DNA from: Bacteroidaceae bacterium
GTDB taxonomy: Bacteria; Bacteroidota; Bacteroidia; Bacteroidales; Bacteroidaceae
Direction of reading: 5' to 3'
Assembly: GCA_900770665.1 (NCBI GenBank)
Contig: CAAGKZ010000068.1
Coordinates: forward strand, 1 to 64,000
DNA: 64,000 bases
In this document: positions 60,301-64,000 of the stretch, one piece after another
How positions within the stretch are numbered: the first letter of the stretch is position 1
Layout: each line of letters begins with the position of its first letter
Made by a program: the position numbers and the translations under genes
The notes under the pieces: model-generated
What the model was told of the DNA's origin: nothing
The model's input: only the letters and a program-made list of their open reading frames with translations
Database searches by the model: none

Positions 60301-61216
60301 CGCTGAAGATGCCGCCGCTAATCTGCACACTGTGGCCTGCATTGGGGTTGCAGCTGAGCTCGGGGTATGCGGCGTTCACGGCGCATGAGTGGCCTGGGAA
60401 TTCAACCTCGGGTACCACCTCAATGTGACGCTCGGCAGCGTATGCCACAATCTCGCGGCACTGCTCCTGGGTGTAGAAGTAGGGGCCATAAGGCTCGCCT
60501 GTGTAGTAGCCGCCATAGTTGCGGTCGGTAATCCAGTTGTTGCTGCGTGTTGCACCAACGGTGGTGAGGCGTGGATATTTCTTTACCTCGAAGCGCCAGC
60601 CCTGGTCGTCGGTGAGGTGCCAGTGGAAGCGGTTGAGCTTGTAGTATGACATCACGTCGATAATGCGCTTGATTTCGTCCAACTCAAAGAAGTGGCGGCT
60701 CACGTCGAGCATGAAACCACGGTACTCGAAGCGTGGAGCGTCGACAATGCTCACGATGGGGAGTGCATACTCGGTCACCGCCTCGTCCTTCACGCCTGCC
60801 ATCACGTTGGCAGGGAGCATCTTCTTGATACTCTGGAACGCATAGTAGAAACCGTTTGAGCATGTTGCGCTGATGGCAATGCCGTCGGCAGTCACGTCAA
60901 GGGTGTAGCCCTCACAGCCAAGGTTCTCGCTGCCGGTGTAGAGCGACATGGTGATGAGCGCGTCGGCAGCCTCGGCCTTAACGTCAACAGTGTAGCCTGT
61001 GACGCCGGCAAAGTGCTTCGCGAACTTCACGGCCTCGTTTGAAAGGCTGTCGGGCAACTGGCCTGTAGAGATTGTGAAACTCTCGGGCAGAACAAGTGTT
61101 CCGTCGCCCACCGTCATTCTCATTGGGGTAGGAGTCAGGTTGACTCTACTGTCGGCTGTTGCCACCATTGGTAGCCCAAGGATGATTGCAAACAGCAAAA
61201 AAGCGATTTTTTTCAT
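57386..61216 (-). CDS. Large secreted beta-N-acetylhexosaminidase (GH20)
   Basis: A 1276-residue exported glycosidase that releases terminal N-acetylhexosamine, probably from host or mucin glycans. Signal peptide 1-22; GH20b N-terminal domain about 25-160; catalytic TIM barrel about 163-545, with FHWHLTDDQGW and the catalytic pair D340-E341 in HIGGDETPTNAW. Next comes a beta-rich lectin-like region (about 560-880), then three MucBP-like modules (ITYACKDQDGN, VTYRCVTPEGY, VAYKCVDEEGN). The end GIYDLQGRKVENPTKGIYII resembles Prevotella-type C-terminal tails linked to surface sorting. Three to four times the size of a minimal GH20. Confidence 0.92.
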   Translation of the reverse strand: MKKIAFLLFAIILGLPMVATADSRVNLTPTPMRMTVGDGTLVLPESFTISTGQLPDSLSNEAVKFAKHFAGVTGYTVDVKAEAADALITMSLYTGSENLGCEGYTLDVTADGIAISATCSNGFYYAFQSIKKMLPANVMAGVKDEAVTEYALPIVSIVDAPRFEYRGFMLDVSRHFFELDEIKRIIDVMSYYKLNRFHWHLTDDQGWRFEVKKYPRLTTVGATRSNNWITDRNYGGYYTGEPYGPYFYTQEQCREIVAYAAERHIEVVPEVEFPGHSCAVNAAYPELSCNPNAGHSVQISGGIFSDVLNVASPLVLQFAKDVLDEIIEVFPYSQIHIGGDETPTNAWQGNAECQAMMQELGLTNVRQLQSHFVRKLSDHVTSKEGDKKRTVIMWNESLTAGGTDEELIKGTGGTMMCWEIGNAQPCALKAAQYGMKSIITTQVPYYINRKQSTDANEPPVAGYGTDNVKAVYDYAPIPSNVPANLHKYYVGVQGTFWTEHVQHTDLLEYLALPRLTAIAETGWTPAAKKDFSDFQQRITKDTLLLNYNNYDYGRHYILSANAGNEDKVMPKVSTDEEKTWYRIVTTATDARAGRCIQLLRPGMNIADKTGTAPAGRLWNSEVIEDESNAGYDYQLWAFMQDPANPQRWALVNKAKPNGSIKGTPTAENNTGRWDYDENNRHYDFILGDKAYSQNGNGNYNYSIRSQKVSNGNMCLNYAGPGQNHSINLWSDPADGNGGIWEFRPLVAEEPSIDFDYPVEGTVYRIVNNTKRFNGWTMYDNGDDNVTSAQQEYGADAWVLTDCATTAAGQTFKLKNAVTGRYLSSTTAPIALGENGVTLTNVYNTRSGDFSIMAGEEALRPISELVTTNPNTLGKGGIYPQGTGWVFEKACIITYACKDQDGNLIGNAVQSVAAGSAVMAIAPAFANYEIVEYDDVPIFENISENKSLTVTYKRVSNSVTYRCVTPEGYLIKEVTVPCAIGQAHTVAAPAVEFFNFKSLAWDGEESFTPTADTVIEAVYTTEGIMGAAGIGEVVTELENGASYLIYNAKNEAARSGFLSVTKVGDGITTTNGIGDANPGFIWNLEGEGNTFTVVNNYGVYIPQLLRGSLVTGGSTPERFKFTLNSDGTTWSVKGTSNNYYWNGNANNTFTGWDDGHPFIIYTYNPHPYFAVAYKCVDEEGNELASGSRYVKGGDMFTILTPIFEGYTLKESDAVYDELAYVSQNMEITYTYTNGETGISEVKGENVKVKGIYDLQGRKVENPTKGIYIIDGKKVFIK

Positions 61217-61565
61217 ATTGTTTATGGTTTTGGTTTGTTCTTTTTAAAAGGGCTATTTTTTAAAGGCCTAAAAGGGCTAAAAGGGCAAAAAAGGCCAAAA
61301 GGGCATTAAGGGCTAAAAGGGCTAAAAGGCGGTGCACAAGTTTTAACCACACTTTGTGTGCTTGAAACTTGGCTGCACTCGTTGCGTGTGTGAGCAAGCT
61401 CCCGCCCACTCGTTTGCACAAGTTTTCACCTTTCCGTTTTCACCTTTCCGCTTTAACCGCACCTGTGCGGTTGAACCTTGGCTGCGCTCGTTGCGATTGA
61501 AAATAAATTTTCACTCACTCGCTTGCACAAGCTTTCACCTTTCCGTTTTCACCTTTCCGCTTGTT
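61217..61565. repeat. 349-base spacer of tandem and palindromic repeats
   Basis: No gene is supported. 61257-61331 is a tandem array of TAAAAGGGC-like 9-10-base units. Two near-identical copies of GCACAAG(T/C)TTTCACCTTTCC with a second TTTTCACCTTTCCGC unit follow (about 61418-61460 and 61525-61562), separated by two related blocks containing CTTGGCTGC(A/G)CTCGTTGCG. A promoter for the hexosaminidase was not recognised. Confidence 0.75.
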
Positions 61566-62210
61566 TCAGTCTTCTTCGGGTTTTAGTGTGGGCAGGCATA
61601 TGTGGAACTTTACTGCCAGCACACGTGTAAGGAACACTGCCGCTCCACACGACAGGTGGGTGACAAGTTCCGGCATTCCAAGCAACGAGCAAAGTGCGAA
61701 TGCAAGGCCTCCCACAACGCATGCCATGGCATATATCTCCTTGCGGAAGATAAGTGGCTCCTCGTTGATTAGCACATCGCGTATGACACCGCCTGCGGCG
61801 CCGGTCATCGTTCCCATTATTATTCCCACCCAAATGGGCAATCCGCAGTCAAGGGTCTTTTGTATTCCCACGATGGTGAACAGTGCAAGGCCGATGGCGT
61901 CGAATATGAAGAATGTGCTGTGCATCTTTATGAGGTACTTGCGGAATGTTATTACCCACAGCAGGGCAAAGCCGGTACAGGCAAGGTAGAAGCCGTCGTG
62001 CATCCAGAACACGGGCACATCGAGCATCACATCGCGCAATGTACCGCCGCCAATGGCGGTGGCGGCACCCACCACATAGGCACCGAACCAGTCGAATCTT
62101 TTGGCCGATGCCAGGCGTATGCCGCTTATGGCAAAGGCAAATGTACCCACAAAATCAATGATTTCCAGGAATGTGATGTACCTGAACCAATCAATAACAG
62201 TTTCAAACAT
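61566..62210 (-). CDS. TRIC-type channel family protein (UPF0126/YadS)
   Basis: Inner-membrane protein of 214 residues from the prokaryotic trimeric intracellular cation channel family. It is an internal duplication: the glycine-rich kinked helix occurs twice, as ATAIGGGTLRDVMLD and TGAAGGVIRDVLINEE, about 85 residues apart. Seven hydrophobic helices fit the family. The conducted ion is uncertain; glycine transport has also been proposed for relatives. It is a single-gene unit next to the repeat-filled spacer. Confidence 0.9.
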   Translation of the reverse strand: MFETVIDWFRYITFLEIIDFVGTFAFAISGIRLASAKRFDWFGAYVVGAATAIGGGTLRDVMLDVPVFWMHDGFYLACTGFALLWVITFRKYLIKMHSTFFIFDAIGLALFTIVGIQKTLDCGLPIWVGIIMGTMTGAAGGVIRDVLINEEPLIFRKEIYAMACVVGGLAFALCSLLGMPELVTHLSCGAAVFLTRVLAVKFHICLPTLKPEED

Positions 62211-62360
62211 TTTTTATTTTTACACTTTATCCGCAGGCCAGTGCGTATGCTACATTATACCTATTATAATGCAAAATTATAAATAAAAATGAGCTGTGCG
62301 CTATTAAGCGGCACGAATGTGAAAAAAATAGCATAAAATTTGCGGAATAAAATAAATTGC

Positions 62361-62379
62361 TTGATATTTGTGATATCAA
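62361..62379. promoter_or_regulatory. Inverted repeat upstream of the SPFH operon
   Basis: TTGATAT and ATATCAA flank TTGTG, and a further AATATCA lies just downstream. It is a possible operator; a good promoter match was not found (TTTG at 62367 with TAAATTTA at 62393 is weak). Confidence 0.35.
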
Positions 62380-62405
62380 AATAATATCATTTTAAATTTA
62401 CGACT

Positions 62406-63305
62406 ATGAACAACGAAAATGCAAAGGTTCAGGGTAGTGAAAAATACATAAACCCTGCAAGCGGATGGATGACACTTTTTCTTACAATCTTTGGTTTTAT
62501 AGGCGGCATAGCTTTGCCTTGTGTGCAGCTTGCTGCCGGGCAGACCGATTGGTGGGGTGTGGTGTTCATTATCCCGGTAGTGTGTATAATCTTTATGTGC
62601 GGCCTCTTTGTTGTCAACCCCAACGAGAGCACCGTCATCACCTTCTTTGGAAAATATGTGGGCACAGTTGTGAAGAACGGTTTCTTCTTCTATAATCCAT
62701 TTGCCACAAAGAAAAGCATCTCGCTTCGCGCACGCAATCTCAACGGCGAGCCAATCAAGGTTAACGACCTCATGGGTAACCCCATTATGATTGGCGTGGT
62801 GCTTGTGTGGAGAGTGAAAGACACCTTCAAGGCATCGTTCGAGGTCGATGACTATTCACGTTTTGTCGATGTACAGAGCGAGGCCGCCATACGTAACCTT
62901 GCCGGTGCCTACCCGTACGACAACCTTGAGAACGAGGATGCAAGCATAACCCTGCGTAACGGTGGCGAGGAGGTTAACGAACTGCTTGAAAAGTCACTTG
63001 CCGAACGCCTTGCCATTGCCGGCATCGAGGTTATGGAGGCACGCATCAGTTACTTGGCCTATGCTCCTGAGATTGCAAGTGCCATGCTCCAGCGCCAGCA
63101 GGCAACAGCCATGGTGGCAGCACGTCACAAGATTGTGGAGGGTGCCGTGGGAATGGTGCAGATGGCTCTTGAGCAGCTCTCTGAGAAGGAGATTATCGAG
63201 CTCGACGAGGAGAAGAAGGCTGCAATGGTCAGCAACCTCATGGTGGTGCTCACAAGCGACCGTGCAGCGACTCCGGTGGTGAACACAGGTACATTGTACC
63301 AATAA
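62406..63305 (+). CDS. SPFH/band-7 domain membrane protein
   Basis: A 299-residue membrane-associated SPFH protein (stomatin/prohibitin type). Two helices are near the N terminus (about 20-42 and 50-70), followed by the band-7 opening NPNESTVITFFGKYVGTVVK, the SPFH core VVLVWRVKDTFKASFEVDDY, and a long coiled coil from about 185 (EEVNELLEKSLAERLAIAGI). Such proteins form oligomeric cages that organise membrane or proteases. It leads a small operon with an Arc-like protein and a short membrane protein, an arrangement that recurs in Bacteroidales. Confidence 0.9.
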   Translation: MNNENAKVQGSEKYINPASGWMTLFLTIFGFIGGIALPCVQLAAGQTDWWGVVFIIPVVCIIFMCGLFVVNPNESTVITFFGKYVGTVVKNGFFFYNPFATKKSISLRARNLNGEPIKVNDLMGNPIMIGVVLVWRVKDTFKASFEVDDYSRFVDVQSEAAIRNLAGAYPYDNLENEDASITLRNGGEEVNELLEKSLAERLAIAGIEVMEARISYLAYAPEIASAMLQRQQATAMVAARHKIVEGAVGMVQMALEQLSEKEIIELDEEKKAAMVSNLMVVLTSDRAATPVVNTGTLYQ

Positions 63306-63317
63306 ACGGTTGTGTCT

Positions 63318-63494
63318 ATGGCAAAAGATAAGAAGTCTTTTGTTCTCAGAATAAACGGCGAAACTATGTCGGCGCTCGAAAAGTGGGCTGCCGACGAGTT
63401 CCGCAGTGTCAACGGGCAATTGGAATTTCTCATAACCGATGCCTTAAGAAAGGCCGGCAGGCTAAGAGACGGTAACAACGAAAACGTGGACTGA
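63318..63494 (+). CDS. Arc-family ribbon-helix-helix protein
   Basis: A 58-residue protein with a ribbon-helix-helix fold: the strand KSFVLRINGETMSALEKWAA followed by FRSVNGQLEFLITDALRKAG. The start is the ATG of MAKDKKSF; an in-frame GTG two codons upstream is less likely. The residues on the first strand (Ser, Val, Arg, Asn) are those that read DNA in Arc and MetJ. It lies 12 bases behind the SPFH gene and may autoregulate the operon through the inverted repeat upstream, an inference. Confidence 0.82.
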   Translation: MAKDKKSFVLRINGETMSALEKWAADEFRSVNGQLEFLITDALRKAGRLRDGNNENVD

Positions 63495-63499
63495 ACATT

Positions 63500-63817
63500 A
63501 TGGATGGATTGTTGAATTTTTCGGTGGCTTTTGTGCTTGTGGCGTTTGCCGTGTTTGTGCTCATGGGAAAAGCCGATGGCATGATGGCGAAGTATAAACT
63601 TGCTTTCAAGGAGGGCAAACTAAAGTTTGTGAAGTACCGCGAGTATGACACCGAGCGCACTCGCCCGCTGTTTGCTCTTATCCTCTTTCTATTGGCTGTT
63701 TTCATGGTGCTGGAGTATGTTTTCCGTCCCTTGCCTCTGTGGTGCTCGCTCATTGTCCTTGCTGTGATTGTGCCAATTGCGCTTTACATGGAAATAAAAT
63801 GCCGGGAAAAAGAGTAA
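63500..63817 (+). CDS. Small membrane protein (DUF3784-like)
   Basis: A 105-residue inner-membrane protein with three hydrophobic helices (about 5-22, 54-73, 79-96) and a basic loop (MMAKYKLAFKEGKLKFVKYR) between the first two. The GKADGMMAKYK element after helix 1 resembles the short DUF3784 family, which I offer with moderate confidence. It is the third gene of the SPFH operon, five bases behind the Arc-like gene. Confidence 0.6.
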   Translation: MDGLLNFSVAFVLVAFAVFVLMGKADGMMAKYKLAFKEGKLKFVKYREYDTERTRPLFALILFLLAVFMVLEYVFRPLPLWCSLIVLAVIVPIALYMEIKCREKE

Positions 63818-63864
63818 CTGTGTCTCTTTTGATGTTATAGATATTGTAGTATTTGTTTTTTTAT

Positions 63865-63872
63865 TATCTTCG
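63865..63872 (+). promoter_or_regulatory. Candidate -7 box for the last gene
   Basis: TATCTTCG, one change from TAnnTTTG, 27 bases before the ATG, with an ATTG 18 bases upstream. Confidence 0.45.
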
Positions 63873-63899
63873 CACTATAGAACGTAAACCGTAACAATT

Positions 63900-64000
63900 A
63901 TGATAAAACAGGAGTGGATAGAGAAGGGATATATAAATGAGGCAATCCCCGAGGGTGTTGACCTTAAAGCCGAGATTCGCCGTTTGTGCGAGGAGAAGAA
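63900..64000 (+). CDS. N terminus of a gene cut by the window end, possibly quinolinate synthase
   Basis: Only 33 complete codons are present. They read MIKQEWIEKGYINEAIPEGV followed by DLKAEIRRLCEEKK. The pattern of a short acidic leader, a Val-Asp-Leu, then an E-I-x-x-L-x-x-E-K-x helix fits the start of NadA (quinolinate synthase, NAD synthesis), where an ILAHYY motif should come next. That motif lies beyond the window, so the call stays tentative. Confidence 0.4.
   Translation, partial: MIKQEWIEKGYINEAIPEGVDLKAEIRRLCEEK

Overview
The window looks like a chromosome segment from an anaerobic member of the Bacteroidales, of Bacteroides/Prevotella type. The evidence is: promoters of the form (A/T)TTG, about 20 bases, TAnnTTTG; few Shine-Dalgarno sites; Bacteroidales-specific families (DUF4837, DUF4374, DUF4488, GT2-DUF4922 fusions, a FeoA-FeoB fusion, DUF5112-like kinases, Wzi-type capsule proteins); and a glycosidase ending in a Prevotella-like tail. 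The species cannot be named from the sequence alone. No rRNA, tRNA, CRISPR array, transposase or integrase was seen.

Layout. 1-2810: the end of pflB, then pflA and a sugar/maltose O-acetyltransferase. 2858-10591 (minus): rlmN, a DUF4837 lipoprotein, pdxA, then four tightly packed genes (nucleotidyltransferase, ATP-grasp, CDP-alcohol phosphatidyltransferase, HAD phosphatase) that look like a polar head-group pathway, and an OmpA-like protein. 10768-14326: a GT2-DUF4922 fusion paired with a SpoIID/LytB protein. 14363-27402: a surface polysaccharide locus (initiating sugar transferase, Wza-like exporter, Wzz-like chain-length protein, Wzy-like polymerase, acetyltransferase, Wzx flippase, three glycosyltransferases, Wzi). 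It has internal divergent promoters and strand switches. 27407-28948: a thioesterase and a TraB/GumN protein.

29166-34423: a three-gene iron/siderophore uptake operon of the XusABC type (TonB receptor, DUF4374 lipoprotein, PepSY membrane protein). 34538-40216: a giant double histidine kinase with its response regulator and a membrane protein. 40295-46063: DUF4488, DUF454, and a minus-strand operon that joins FeoAB ferrous iron uptake to a hemerythrin, a LuxR regulator with a degenerate receiver, a macro-like protein and a methionine sulfoxide reductase. 46273-47470: an orphan promoter-terminator unit that may be a small RNA, and two sibling small secreted basic proteins.

47542-53616 is the most unusual part. 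It holds an orphan reverse transcriptase with a hairpin-rich 266-base leader, two repeats just downstream whose small hairpins show a compensatory base change, and two AT-rich DUF262 genes, only one with an HNH nuclease domain. This is a candidate defence island. It sits between housekeeping genes (prmA, a MATE pump, FKBP) and the secreted-protein pair. 54542-61565: housekeeping genes separated by dense families of short palindromic and tandem repeats, then a very large secreted GH20 hexosaminidase. 61566-64000: a TRIC-type channel, an SPFH/Arc/membrane-protein operon, and the start of a gene that may be quinolinate synthase.
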